From: G041228335 sp964580905
Lineage (GTDB): Bacteria > Pseudomonadota > Alphaproteobacteria > Puniceispirillales > UBA1172
DNA length: 64,000 nucleotides
Direction: 5' to 3'
NCBI GenBank assembly: GCA_964580905.1
Contig: CAZOLR010000004.1
Location: forward strand, 20,787-84,786
Below, in pieces: positions 27,812-37,499 of the stretch (position 1 is the stretch's first letter; each line of letters starts with the position of its first letter). The notes under the pieces were generated by a model that did no database searches, was not told the DNA's origin, and saw nothing but the letters and a program-made list of their open reading frames with translations. Position numbers and translations under genes: made by a program.

Positions 27812-28909
27812 ATGCATCACCTTGACGTCTTGCCGAAAGTCATCTTTTCACGCCAGCGCTGTCCGGGGTTCAGTCTGGTTGAACTGCTGATAGCCGTCAG
27901 TCTTCTCAGCGTGGTTCTCATCGGCGGTTTCACGGCCTTCAACATGATTGAGGCAACCTATCTGAGGGAGGCAGGATACGCCAGAAAAAGCCGGACCATC
28001 GGCATCGAAGCGGATCGGTTATTCCTTGCAATACAGGACAATACCAGCTTTTCCGCTCATACGGTTTCCTCCTGGCCGCAGTCTGGTGAAGCGCCCGGCC
28101 TTCTTTCTGTTACCCCCTTATGGGATAACGCTTCGATGCTGAACCGCCATGGCGGGTTTATCTGCCGGGTCAGTGCGATTGATCTTCCGGCGGCAAGTTT
28201 CCGTATCCCTGTCGGTTGTCTTGAGCATAGCGGAATTTCAGAAAATGCTTTTTCCGGACTTATCGGGATTGATCTCCCCGGTGTGTTGATCATGGACGCG
28301 CAGGAGGGGTGCATTCTGTCAGGAGTGGAGCGCACAGGAACGACGCTGACCTTCACCGTTTTGCGGGACACCTGCCTCAGGTCAAGCACGGGAGACGCTA
28401 TCCACACAAGCGCAATCCATGGCAGTGGCGTGATCTTTCCCCGCTATCTCATTCAGGCCACCAACATGAACAGCGCTTACACAAATGCTTTTTTTGAACA
28501 TCCGGGCAAGATCAATGCAGGGGCAGGTCTGTATTTCGGACAAAACTCAAGCAGGGACGGGTCGCTTTTCACCATCAGCTCATCCTTGCCAGGGGACGAT
28601 TTCACCCAAGCTTGGGTCAATATCCACCAATTCGGCAACCACCGCGCGTTGAAACTTATTCATCCCGACCAGCTCACCTCCTTCACGCTGAAACTGGACG
28701 TCTTGTCTCCGGACGGTCAGGTGGCCACCAGCATATCAGGGTCCGGCGCTGCCCGAAGATTATATCAAGAGTTCAACACATCATCAGCACTGGCGAACTT
28801 CCTGCATCAGCTCCATCTTCGCAGCACAACAACCCCGGTTGTCCTGAGACTGCATCTGGGAGCTGGCACCCGGGTATGGGTGAGGGATCTGGAACTTGCG
28901 GTGAGATAA
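27812..28909 (+). CDS. Prepilin-like protein with class III signal sequence (J/PilW-type)
   Basis: A 365-residue protein with a canonical type IV prepilin N-terminus. A 19-residue leader ends CPG, cleavage would leave FSLVELLIAVSLLSVVLIGG with Glu at +5, and a single hydrophobic helix follows. The remainder (about residues 45-365) is Ser/Thr- and Gly-rich and has no fold I recognise. It contains several cysteines (ICRVS, VGCLEH, GCILSG, DTCLRS) that could pair after export. A GTG at 27809 precedes the ATG in frame; no strong ribosome site is seen for either. It lies tail to tail with the next prepilin-like gene. Large size suggests a minor pilin or pseudopilin (GspJ/PilW-like) rather than a major subunit. 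Confidence 0.75.
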   Translation: MHHLDVLPKVIFSRQRCPGFSLVELLIAVSLLSVVLIGGFTAFNMIEATYLREAGYARKSRTIGIEADRLFLAIQDNTSFSAHTVSSWPQSGEAPGLLSVTPLWDNASMLNRHGGFICRVSAIDLPAASFRIPVGCLEHSGISENAFSGLIGIDLPGVLIMDAQEGCILSGVERTGTTLTFTVLRDTCLRSSTGDAIHTSAIHGSGVIFPRYLIQATNMNSAYTNAFFEHPGKINAGAGLYFGQNSSRDGSLFTISSSLPGDDFTQAWVNIHQFGNHRALKLIHPDQLTSFTLKLDVLSPDGQVATSISGSGAARRLYQEFNTSSALANFLHQLHLRSTTTPVVLRLHLGAGTRVWVRDLELAVR

Positions 28910-28918
28910 GATCTTCTT

Positions 28919-29569
28919 TCAGATGGTGCCGTCAGCAAGGTTGAGCAGAATGAGCTGATCAGTGGCGCGCGCAAACTCCCCCCGGAAGGCGGCGCCCCGG
29001 GCATAGGCACCTGCAGTAATCAGACAACCGATGACAATATATCTATCGAAGGCCAGCCCGCCCCGGCCTTGGTGATATATGCCGGCGATCATCCGGCCTC
29101 CGGGGAAATGATGGCTGTCCTCATCCATGATCAGACGAAAGACACGGGCGCTTTCCTGCCTCCAGCTGTCCTCTTCATGCCCTGCGTAACCTGAACAATA
29201 CGCCAGATCCGCACCTGTGTCGGAGGCATCAGGGCTGTCACCCTTCTGCCAGCCAGAAGGCAGACCATCATGCATCAGCATATAGGCATGCGCGACGAGG
29301 AACATGTGCCGCGCCCCGCCGGCGGCAACAGTTCTGATCTGATCAGCACGAGCTGCGGTCACGCTTTCACGACTGAGCGATATCATGACCGGGATCATTG
29401 CGCTGATGATGAGAGACAGAAACAAAACACCGGGAAGGGCAAAGCCGGGCCGCTTCGATCCCCGGGCAATCCTGCAAACAGACACCTTTTCGCTCCGAAA
29501 GGCCCGGCCCTTTACCGAATGTTCATCCCGTCTTTGCCGGATGAAGAATGGTGGTGATCTCCTCAACAT
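28919..29569 (-). CDS. Prepilin-like protein lacking Glu5 (GspK/PilX-like)
   Basis: A protein of up to 216 residues, opposite in strand to its two prepilin-like neighbours. KRPG followed by FALPGVLFLSLIISAMIPVM is a prepilin-like cleavage site and helix, but +5 is Gly instead of Glu. Loss of Glu5 is known for GspK-type pseudopilins that cap the fibre tip. ATG at 29569 has AGGA close upstream, but a GTG at 29485 with GGAG 8 bases upstream would give a more usual 14-residue leader; I keep the longer form because I cannot decide. The C-terminal part (YCSGYAGHEEDSW, YIVIGCLITAG) has two cysteines and no recognised domain. Function as a minor pseudopilin is inferred. Confidence 0.6.
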   Translation of the reverse strand: MLRRSPPFFIRQRRDEHSVKGRAFRSEKVSVCRIARGSKRPGFALPGVLFLSLIISAMIPVMISLSRESVTAARADQIRTVAAGGARHMFLVAHAYMLMHDGLPSGWQKGDSPDASDTGADLAYCSGYAGHEEDSWRQESARVFRLIMDEDSHHFPGGRMIAGIYHQGRGGLAFDRYIVIGCLITAGAYARGAAFRGEFARATDQLILLNLADGTI

Positions 29570-29616
29570 CTATCCTGCCGAATTGCGTGTCTCGTTTCAT
29601 ATGCTGGTGATGTATC

Positions 29617-31326
29617 ATGCAACTTCGCGGGTTTACATTGATTGAACTGGTCATCTATATGGCCATTCTGGGCATGCTCGGCGCAGGTGTCTTTTCTGCC
29701 TATACGTTCTTTTTGAAACATCAAATCAGGGCAAGGCAGATCGCCGAGCTCCGGTTTGCATCAGATGATGCCTCCCGGCATTTTCATGAATATCTTGGCG
29801 GCGCGGACAAGATCACCATCAGGGGATCAGGGCATCATATCTGCGCTATTGCAACCCATCATGAATTTATCGAACGGACAGGGCTCACCCTCACATCGGC
29901 TGAAAAACTCACCGCCCGGAGCTTTGGCGGGGTTGGCGGCAGAACTTCCCGCAGCCTCAGTTTCTGGATACGCGCTTCGGGCCGGACATCACCCCAGACA
30001 ATCATTGATTCAGGCACCGATCAGCCCGGGCGACGCTGGCAGGTCATGACCGATGCAGAAGGCCGGATAATGCTGGATATCAGCGGCTCCTCCATTCGCG
30101 GCGGATCACGTATCAGGGACGGGAACTGGCATCACGTCATGCTGGTATTTAATGCCGAAAGAACATCCCGTCTCACCCCTGTCAGCCTGACCATCTATAT
30201 CAATGGTGAGCCCGAAGGCCTGACACAAGCCCCCGGCACGCCGATCATTGTTGACACTGACGCATCTGTGCCGATGTCACTTGGCGGTAGCAGGACCAAC
30301 ACATCCTTCACCGGATCGCTTGCGGCCGTCAAACTGTGGGAAAAGGCACTTGACCCTGCCTCCGTCAGCCCCGAGTTGCACTCAGCCGCAGCAGTTGATC
30401 GTGATGGACTGGTGCTTGAACTTACTCTCGGAACAGGAATTGATGACACATCGGAAGCAGCCCATATCCTGACCGGCCCCCCTAACCTGAGTTTTGCAAC
30501 CCACCATCGGTCCTATTCGAAAAAAACATCTTTCCGCTTTGCACCGGAGAACGCAGGCTCTCCCTTTCATCAGCTTTGGCAGAAAACAGAATGGACAGGA
30601 TTAAGACAACCTTCCCCCGGGCAGTGCGAGCTCCCTGATCCGGACAGGGGATGGAGTCTTTCAGGAAAGCAGCGCTGGCACTTAAGGCAAGAGCCCACCT
30701 TTGCTCTCAGTAATGGTATCCTTGAAGTCAGGGCCGATATAGCCGACAGGATTGCCGGCCGCATAACTTCGCTTTCACATACCACAAGCATCGTCACCCA
30801 TTCCGGCGATACGCCTGATATCCTGTGCCGTATCTCGCCGCACATTTCCGGGTACAAAACCGGAGATGAGCAGATGGCACAAGCGGTTATCCGCATTGAC
30901 CCTGATGATCTTGAACCTGACGGCGATACTCTGTTCTTTGAGGCGGATGTGGCGCAAAGGCAGGGACCCTTGAGCCGCATCACCGGCGGCAGGTCGCAGG
31001 CGTATTTTTCTTATAAAAACATTTCGGCCTCAGGCACTGAGATCTGGAGGAATATCACCGCTGAATACGTGCCGGACACCGGCATCATGACCATATGCAG
31101 CACGACCGAGACCCATTGCGGCAATGCAGATATGCTGACACGACATGGTTTTGACGCCTGGTCAGACGTTTTCGGTCAGGTTCGTTATGCTTCAGGCAAC
31201 ATGACGTATGTCCCCCGCAAGAGATTTGTCTTCACCCTGACGAACGGGACCCCGCCTGCCCCGGGGGACATCCTGTCTCTTGAAACGGATATCAGCCCGG
31301 GTGCATTTTTCACCCTTTGTCCCTGA
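29617..31326 (+). CDS. Prepilin-like protein with a LamG-type jelly-roll domain
   Basis: A 569-residue protein with a textbook prepilin start: five-residue leader MQLRG, then FTLIELVIYMAILGMLGAGV with Glu at +5. Residues of about 98-250 look like a LamG/concanavalin-like lectin domain: SLSFWIRASG, DGNWHHVMLVFN, LTIYINGEPEG and SLGGSRTNTSFTGSLAAVKL followed by WEKALDP. LamG domains bind sugars or proteins. Beyond residue 280 the sequence is not recognised and contains several cysteines (QCELP, ILCRI, TICSTTETHC, final LCP). The start is 47 bp from the divergent GspK-like gene. It could be an adhesive minor pilin; no pilus assembly gene is nearby. Confidence 0.78.
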   Translation: MQLRGFTLIELVIYMAILGMLGAGVFSAYTFFLKHQIRARQIAELRFASDDASRHFHEYLGGADKITIRGSGHHICAIATHHEFIERTGLTLTSAEKLTARSFGGVGGRTSRSLSFWIRASGRTSPQTIIDSGTDQPGRRWQVMTDAEGRIMLDISGSSIRGGSRIRDGNWHHVMLVFNAERTSRLTPVSLTIYINGEPEGLTQAPGTPIIVDTDASVPMSLGGSRTNTSFTGSLAAVKLWEKALDPASVSPELHSAAAVDRDGLVLELTLGTGIDDTSEAAHILTGPPNLSFATHHRSYSKKTSFRFAPENAGSPFHQLWQKTEWTGLRQPSPGQCELPDPDRGWSLSGKQRWHLRQEPTFALSNGILEVRADIADRIAGRITSLSHTTSIVTHSGDTPDILCRISPHISGYKTGDEQMAQAVIRIDPDDLEPDGDTLFFEADVAQRQGPLSRITGGRSQAYFSYKNISASGTEIWRNITAEYVPDTGIMTICSTTETHCGNADMLTRHGFDAWSDVFGQVRYASGNMTYVPRKRFVFTLTNGTPPAPGDILSLETDISPGAFFTLCP

Positions 31327-31351
31327 GAGATCAGGTTTCGTGTTCTTCAGG

Positions 31352-32845
<1,494 letters not shown>

Positions 32846-32912
32846 CGCGGGAAGCTCCTCAACAAGTAATCTGTCCTATAGTTTTGGAGGAAGCGATGAC
32901 GTAAATCAACCT

Positions 32913-33395
32913 TCAATCCTGACCCGGGGCAGAAATCTGCCGCAAGGGTAGGGCCGTTGTGTATTTGATCTGTTCCATAGCAAAAGATGAGGAAACATCG
33001 GAAAGTTTCACCTTGCTGATCAGTTTCTTGTAGAACGCATCATAGGCCGGCATGTCAGGCACAACGACACGTAAGAGATAATCCACATCCCCGCTCATCC
33101 GATAGAATTCCACCACTTCAGGCATGGCGGAAACCACCGAGGAGAACCGGTCCAGCCAATCGGCGTTATGCTCGTTGGTCCGCACCGCGACAAATACCGA
33201 AATACCAGCCCCGATCGCCGGCCCGTTCAGCAAGGCCACCCGACGCCGGATCACGCCCTGTTCTTCAAGCCGCTGAATACGACGCCAGCAGGGCGTGACC
33301 GAAAGGCCGACTTTGGCCGCAACTTCCGCCACCGGCAAACTAGCATCCTGCTGGAGCAGATTCAGAATACGAACATCAAGGTCATCAAGTTTCAT
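32913..33395 (-). CDS. Lrp/AsnC-family transcriptional regulator
   Basis: A 160-residue regulator. The N-terminal winged helix-turn-helix (LDDLDVRILNLLQQDASLPV, AEVAAKVGLSVTPCWRRIQR, GVIRRRVALLN) is followed by the RAM effector domain (FVAVRTNEHNADWLDRF, MSGDVDYLLRVVVPDMPAY). Such proteins respond to amino acids and act locally or globally. It is upstream of and co-directional with mmsA, so it probably regulates mmsA and itself in response to a branched-chain amino acid or related compound (inference). Its own upstream region is strikingly AT-rich with a 12-bp direct repeat. Confidence 0.92.
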   Translation of the reverse strand: MKLDDLDVRILNLLQQDASLPVAEVAAKVGLSVTPCWRRIQRLEEQGVIRRRVALLNGPAIGAGISVFVAVRTNEHNADWLDRFSSVVSAMPEVVEFYRMSGDVDYLLRVVVPDMPAYDAFYKKLISKVKLSDVSSSFAMEQIKYTTALPLRQISAPGQD

Positions 33396-33414
33396 CAGGC
33401 CGTCGTCATTTTTT

Positions 33415-33500
33415 GAAAAATTATTTTACAATACTAATTTCAATTCGCATTTTTTAAAAGTATATTTCGTTTTTATAATATATACGGAAAATTATTTTAA
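33415..33500. promoter_or_regulatory. AT-rich upstream region of the Lrp gene with a 12-bp direct repeat
   Basis: AAAATTATTTTA occurs at 33417-33428 and again at 33488-33499, 71 bp apart, close to seven helical turns. The tract between is very AT-rich compared with the rest of the window. The second copy overlaps the stop of the glycosyltransferase gene. It is consistent with Lrp-type autoregulatory binding, but this is inference; the region will also carry the promoter. Confidence 0.3.
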
Positions 33501-34295
33501 TTCGGATGAAATATATCCGTAGAAGCCCTGGGGATGCCCGGCCGAAGAACACCAACGCCTGTTCCAGTTCCGGCGGGCGTGCAGGGCGGCGATGGCCCGT
33601 GACCTGCTGTGCGCGGAGCATCCTGTTTCACCGGCCCGGATTACCGTGATCATGCGCTGATACTGCCGGTCCACCTGCCGTGAATAGGCCGGATCAGTGG
33701 TAACGCTTCCCTGCCTGAGGTGAAGCCCGTAAAACGTATCGGACGCAAGAGATGCGCGGCCACCCAGCCTGCCGAGAACTTCCATGGCATGAAAAACATC
33801 CTGCGCGGCCCCATCCCGGAAACCCGGGCTGAGCTCCCGGTGAAGCAACGGATGAAAGGACCCGGGCCAAACACCAAAATCTGAAAGGCTGAGACAGCGT
33901 TGCCCGGCGGCCATTGTCATCACAACCTGCCCGTCCCCTGATATCACCCGTGTTGGCGCGAAAGACGCGCCATACCGGCGGGCATGGGCAAGCATCCCCC
34001 GGAGATAGTTCTCGCCCCAGTTATCATCGGCATCAAGGAACGCAAGATATCTGCCACATGCGCGACCCATCGCACGGTTGCGGGCCCGGCCCGGGCCTGT
34101 CCGGAAATACCGCGACGGAAGAATTCTCATTGCCGGCCATGCCGGGCGTATCCACGAATACTCACCGCGATCATCCGGGGCGATAATAATTTCAACCCGC
34201 TGTGGTGAATATCCTTGGGCAACAACACTCTCCACCGCCCGCAAAAGTGTCGCCCCGGCGTTGAATACGGGGATGATGACGCTGACTTCAGGCAT
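33492..34295 (-). CDS. Family 2 glycosyltransferase
   Basis: A 267-residue GT-A glycosyltransferase. It begins PEVSVIIPVFNAGATLLRAV, typical of GT2, and has the metal/nucleotide-binding motif FLDADDNWGENYL near residue 95. No membrane helix is visible, so it is cytosolic or peripheral and probably adds sugar to a surface polysaccharide or lipid. No partner polysaccharide genes are adjacent. The C-terminal 60 residues are rich in Arg and not recognised. Stop codon lies in the AT-rich tract upstream of the Lrp gene. Confidence 0.85.
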   Translation of the reverse strand: MPEVSVIIPVFNAGATLLRAVESVVAQGYSPQRVEIIIAPDDRGEYSWIRPAWPAMRILPSRYFRTGPGRARNRAMGRACGRYLAFLDADDNWGENYLRGMLAHARRYGASFAPTRVISGDGQVVMTMAAGQRCLSLSDFGVWPGSFHPLLHRELSPGFRDGAAQDVFHAMEVLGRLGGRASLASDTFYGLHLRQGSVTTDPAYSRQVDRQYQRMITVIRAGETGCSAHSRSRAIAALHARRNWNRRWCSSAGHPQGFYGYISSELK

Positions 34296-34399
34296 TCAGA
34301 CACACCCCCATCTTAAAGATAATATTAATCAGTAACTTTTTCGTGATATTTGATTTTTCACGCATTTTCATAAGGATCGTTAATCAAAATTTAATGAGT

Positions 34400-34469
34400 T
34401 TATGAGATATTACTTTTATTGATCCTCCCCAACTGCACCACCTTATTCCATAAGGTGGTGCTTTTTTTT
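34400..34469 (+). ncRNA. Candidate small RNA ending in an orphan terminator
   Basis: The 280-bp gap between divergent genes (34296-34575) contains no reading frame but has a strong plus-strand terminator at its centre. No plus-strand gene ends upstream of it within several kb, so the terminator probably ends a short untranslated RNA. The bases just before the stem read GATCCTCCCC, a CUCC-rich single-stranded stretch that could pair with ribosome-binding sites, as known for several alphaproteobacterial small RNAs. The 5' end is not visible; the start given is a guess. Confidence 0.4.
34435..34469 (+). terminator. Strong orphan Rho-independent terminator
   Basis: A perfect 11-bp stem (34435-34445 with 34451-34461, loop TTCCA) is followed by eight Ts. 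It lies 107 bp before the methyltransferase start and downstream of no plus-strand gene; the neighbouring glycosyltransferase points away. It therefore marks the end of a small transcript or acts as a leader attenuator for the methyltransferase gene. Confidence 0.8.
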
Positions 34470-34575
34470 ATATCTGCCAGTATGATCACAAACGCGGGTT
34501 TCATCATCACAATGATCTGCCCCATAAAATGAGATGAAGCCCGGATCATACCTTATTTAACGTCAAAAGATACTG

Positions 34576-35523
34576 ATGCCTCAATTCGCGAATACTCCCC
34601 CCCTTATCCTTGAAGCTGAAGACTGGGCAGACTACGCCCTGCTTGACAGCGGGGACGGCCGCAAGCTTGAGCAGGTCGGCCCGTTTCGTTTTATTCGCCC
34701 TGAAGCGCAGGCTATATGGACGCCGTCCCTGTCTTTGGATGACTGGAGGTCTGCGGACGGGGAATTTGTCTCAAGCGCCACGGGACGAGACCGCGACGAC
34801 AGCGAAGCCGGGAAATGGAACCTGTCATCATCTCTGCCTGAAACATGGCCTGTTACTTATGACGGTATAAAATTTCACGCCATGCCAACGCCATTCCGCC
34901 ATCTCGGGTTTTTCCCCGAACAATCCACCCATTGGCGGTGGTGTGCCGATCGTATCAACACGTTCCGCCACGAGCATGGCAGGCCGCCCAGGATACTTAA
35001 TCTCTTTGGCTATACCGGCATGGCCAGCCTGCATGCAGCCAGGGCCGGGGCTGAAGTCACCCATGTGGATTCGTCAAAAAAAGCCATCGCCCAGGCGTTC
35101 GAGAACCGTGAGCTTGCAGGCATGGAAAAGGCGCCAATCAGGTATATTACCGATGATGCGCGTCAGTTCGTCAAAAGGGAAGCCCGGCGGGAGCGCAAAT
35201 ACGACGGCGTCATTCTTGATCCGCCCAAATATGGCCGTGGCGCCAAGGGGGAGGTCTGGCGCATGGAGGAGGATATCACCCCGTTGCTGGCTGAAATTAA
35301 TATGATTATGAGCCCGGAAGCTGCTTTTATCGTGCTGACATCCTATGCTATTCGCAGCAGCTTTCTCAGCCTCCATCATGTCATGGAACATGTTTTCGGC
35401 GAACGCGGAGGGGACGTGTCATCGGGTGAACTGGCGGTGCGGGAAACCTGCCCGCGAGGTTACCGCATCGGCCAGGCTATTTTTGCCCGCTGGAACCCCG
35501 GTCACCCGCCTCATCAGCCCTGA
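34576..35523 (+). CDS. Class I SAM-dependent methyltransferase, RlmI/RlmK-like
   Basis: A 315-residue methyltransferase. The SAM-binding motif I is ILNLFGYTGMASLHAARAGA (about 140-159), with VTHVDSSKKAIAQAFENREL and motif IV VILDPPKYGRG (about 215-225). These match the COG1092 family that includes the 23S rRNA cytosine methyltransferase RlmI. Unlike RlmI it lacks an N-terminal PUA domain; the first 110 residues are of the type seen in short alphaproteobacterial members. Its end overlaps the convergent TrmH-family gene by 47 bp. Target RNA is unproven. Confidence 0.88.
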   Translation: MPQFANTPPLILEAEDWADYALLDSGDGRKLEQVGPFRFIRPEAQAIWTPSLSLDDWRSADGEFVSSATGRDRDDSEAGKWNLSSSLPETWPVTYDGIKFHAMPTPFRHLGFFPEQSTHWRWCADRINTFRHEHGRPPRILNLFGYTGMASLHAARAGAEVTHVDSSKKAIAQAFENRELAGMEKAPIRYITDDARQFVKREARRERKYDGVILDPPKYGRGAKGEVWRMEEDITPLLAEINMIMSPEAAFIVLTSYAIRSSFLSLHHVMEHVFGERGGDVSSGELAVRETCPRGYRIGQAIFARWNPGHPPHQP

Positions 35524-36301
35524 GGTGTTCATAAAGGCAAAGCCCGGTTGCAACCGCGAGATTAAGCGAATCCGACCGCCCCAGCATCGGCATCCGGATG
35601 AGTTGATCGGCACATGCCATCATCTCAGTGCTTAACCCCGACTGCTCATTTCCCATAAGAAGAAGCAGCGGGGCAGACCATCGCGCTTCACGGTAATCGA
35701 CCGATGCGGGCAGGGCGGTGCCCAGTACCCTGAAAGATGAGCTTCTCGCCGCGGATATAAATTCATCTTCGGTCATCCGGACAAGATTGTTATTAAAGAT
35801 TGCCCCCATGCTGGCGCGGACCGTTTCCACCGAATAGGCATCAACGCAATCACCCACCAGAATAACCCCTGATGCACCGACAGCATCCGCTGTCCGGAGG
35901 ATTGTTCCCAGATTTCCGGGATCACGCACCCGGTCAAGCACAACCCAGCATCCTTCAGGGGACTCAAAAACCTGAGCGGACGACTGCCAGCGCTCATGAA
36001 AACTGGCAAGGATCATCTGCGGGTTGTCTTTGCGGCTGATTTTGGTCATGACCGCCTCAGGCACGGTCAGGCAATCCGTCCCGGATGTCTCAATCTTGCT
36101 CAGGATGCGGCGGATATGCGGCTCTTCCTCACGCCCCTCAACCAGAACAAGCGTTTGGGGCTTCCAGCCCAGATCCAGCGCTTCGGTGACAATCCGCACC
36201 CCTTCGGCCAGGAACACCCCGCTGCGGCGGCGATGCTTGCGGTCATGAAGACTTCGCAAGGCTTTGATGGCGGGATTTGTCAGGCTGGTGACCGGGCGCA
36301 T
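35477..36301 (-). CDS. TrmH/SpoU-family RNA 2'-O-methyltransferase
   Basis: A 274-residue SPOUT methyltransferase. An N-terminal substrate-binding domain (SLTNPAIKALRSLHDRKHRR, GVFLAEGVRIVTEAL) is followed by the three SpoU motifs: VRDPGNLGTILRTADAVGAS, then LLLMGNEQSGLS, then RMPMLGRSDSLNLAVATGLC. It methylates a ribose 2'-OH of rRNA or tRNA. ATG at 36301 with GAGG upstream is preferred; the frame up to 36370 has no family resemblance. It converges on and overlaps the RlmI-like gene, so both ends of this pair modify RNA. Confidence 0.9.
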   Translation of the reverse strand: MRPVTSLTNPAIKALRSLHDRKHRRRSGVFLAEGVRIVTEALDLGWKPQTLVLVEGREEEPHIRRILSKIETSGTDCLTVPEAVMTKISRKDNPQMILASFHERWQSSAQVFESPEGCWVVLDRVRDPGNLGTILRTADAVGASGVILVGDCVDAYSVETVRASMGAIFNNNLVRMTEDEFISAARSSSFRVLGTALPASVDYREARWSAPLLLLMGNEQSGLSTEMMACADQLIRMPMLGRSDSLNLAVATGLCLYEHLRADEAGDRGSSGQK

Positions 36302-36504
36302 ATCATCCTCAACTGATCCGTGTTCTATTATCTGAATTATCCTAACAGCCCGCCAAAAGCCAGCAAACACGTCATGGGGCGCTGCACTCCATAGTCATGA
36401 TACGACATAACCTGATTAAATCACGTCATTTCAAGTGACATTTTGCTGGATATATTCCTTAAATCTGGTTTATCGTGAAATCGAAATTAAGGTATGTGCC
36501 GCTG

Positions 36505-37494
36505 ATGGACGATAACCGCATCCAAAAACTTTTATCTTCCGGTGACGACAGCCAGACCTTCCGTGTCGGCTTTTTACTCGTGCCGAATTTTTCCATGCTG
36601 GCCTTTGCCTCGGCCATAGAACCCCTGCGATCCGCCAACCGGATGAGTGAGAAGAATCTGTATGAATGGGTGATTGCCTCCGAAGATGGCATGCCTGTTA
36701 TGGCAAGCAACAAGGTTGAGGTTGCGGCCAACGGAAATCTGGAAGATCTGGCCAGTTGCCGGATGGTCTTTGCCTGCGGTGGCCTTGATGTTCAGAAACA
36801 TGCCCGCCGGGAAGTGATCAACGCCCTGAGACTGATAGAACGTCGTGGGGCGGCGGTAGGTGCGATCTGCACCGGCACATATCTTCTGGCGGTTGCCGGT
36901 TTGCTCGACGGCAGACGATGCACCATCCACTGGGAAAATCATGACGGGCTGATTGAGGAATTCCCCGATGTTGAGGTGACGTCTGATCTTTTTGAAATTG
37001 ACGGCGACCGGGTCACCTGCTCCGGCGGAACCGCTTCACTGGATATGATGCTGCACCTGATCGCCAAGGCGCACGGGACAAAACTGGCAACCCAGGTTTC
37101 TGAGCAGTTTATCCATGATCGTATTCGCGATTCCCATGACCGGCAACGCATGGAGCTGAGATCTCGCCTCGGTATCAGCCATCCGAAACTTCTGGCCGTG
37201 GTGGCGGAAATGGAGAGCAATCTCGAAGACCCCCTTCCCCAGACGGTTATTGCCAGCCGCACCGCTCTCTCGACCCGGCAGCTGGAACGCCTGTTCCGCA
37301 AGTATCTCAACACCACGCCAACACGGTATTATCTCAATCTCCGCATAGCCAGGGCACGGCATCTTCTGCGCCAGACAAGCATGTCGATACTGTCGGTGGC
37401 CCTGGCCTGCGGCTTTGTTTCGGCGTCGCATTTTTCAAAATGTTACCGCGAAACCTATGGCCGGACACCAAGGGCCGAACGATCACTTGAATAG
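36505..37494 (+). CDS. GlxA-type AraC-family regulator with DJ-1/PfpI domain
   Basis: A 329-residue regulator. The N-terminal DJ-1/PfpI-like domain (FRVGFLLVPNFSMLAFASAI, then GAAVGAICTGTYLLAVAGLL) is followed by a C-terminal AraC double helix-turn-helix (SRTALSTRQLERLFRKYLNT, LRIARARHLLRQTSMSILSV, GFVSASHFSKCYRETYG). Relatives (GlxA, GbdR, CdhR) sense amino acids, betaine or carnitine derivatives. An in-frame GTG at 36475 would add 10 residues; the ATG at 36505 is chosen on codon preference and is not certain. No obvious target operon is adjacent; the sufE gene is convergent. Confidence 0.9.
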   Translation: MDDNRIQKLLSSGDDSQTFRVGFLLVPNFSMLAFASAIEPLRSANRMSEKNLYEWVIASEDGMPVMASNKVEVAANGNLEDLASCRMVFACGGLDVQKHARREVINALRLIERRGAAVGAICTGTYLLAVAGLLDGRRCTIHWENHDGLIEEFPDVEVTSDLFEIDGDRVTCSGGTASLDMMLHLIAKAHGTKLATQVSEQFIHDRIRDSHDRQRMELRSRLGISHPKLLAVVAEMESNLEDPLPQTVIASRTALSTRQLERLFRKYLNTTPTRYYLNLRIARARHLLRQTSMSILSVALACGFVSASHFSKCYRETYGRTPRAERSLE

Positions 37495-37499
37495 ACGTG

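Noticed and set aside
27812..31326. Horizontal-transfer island around the prepilin genes
   Set aside because: No integrase, transposase, tRNA, direct repeats or clear base-composition shift was seen at its borders.
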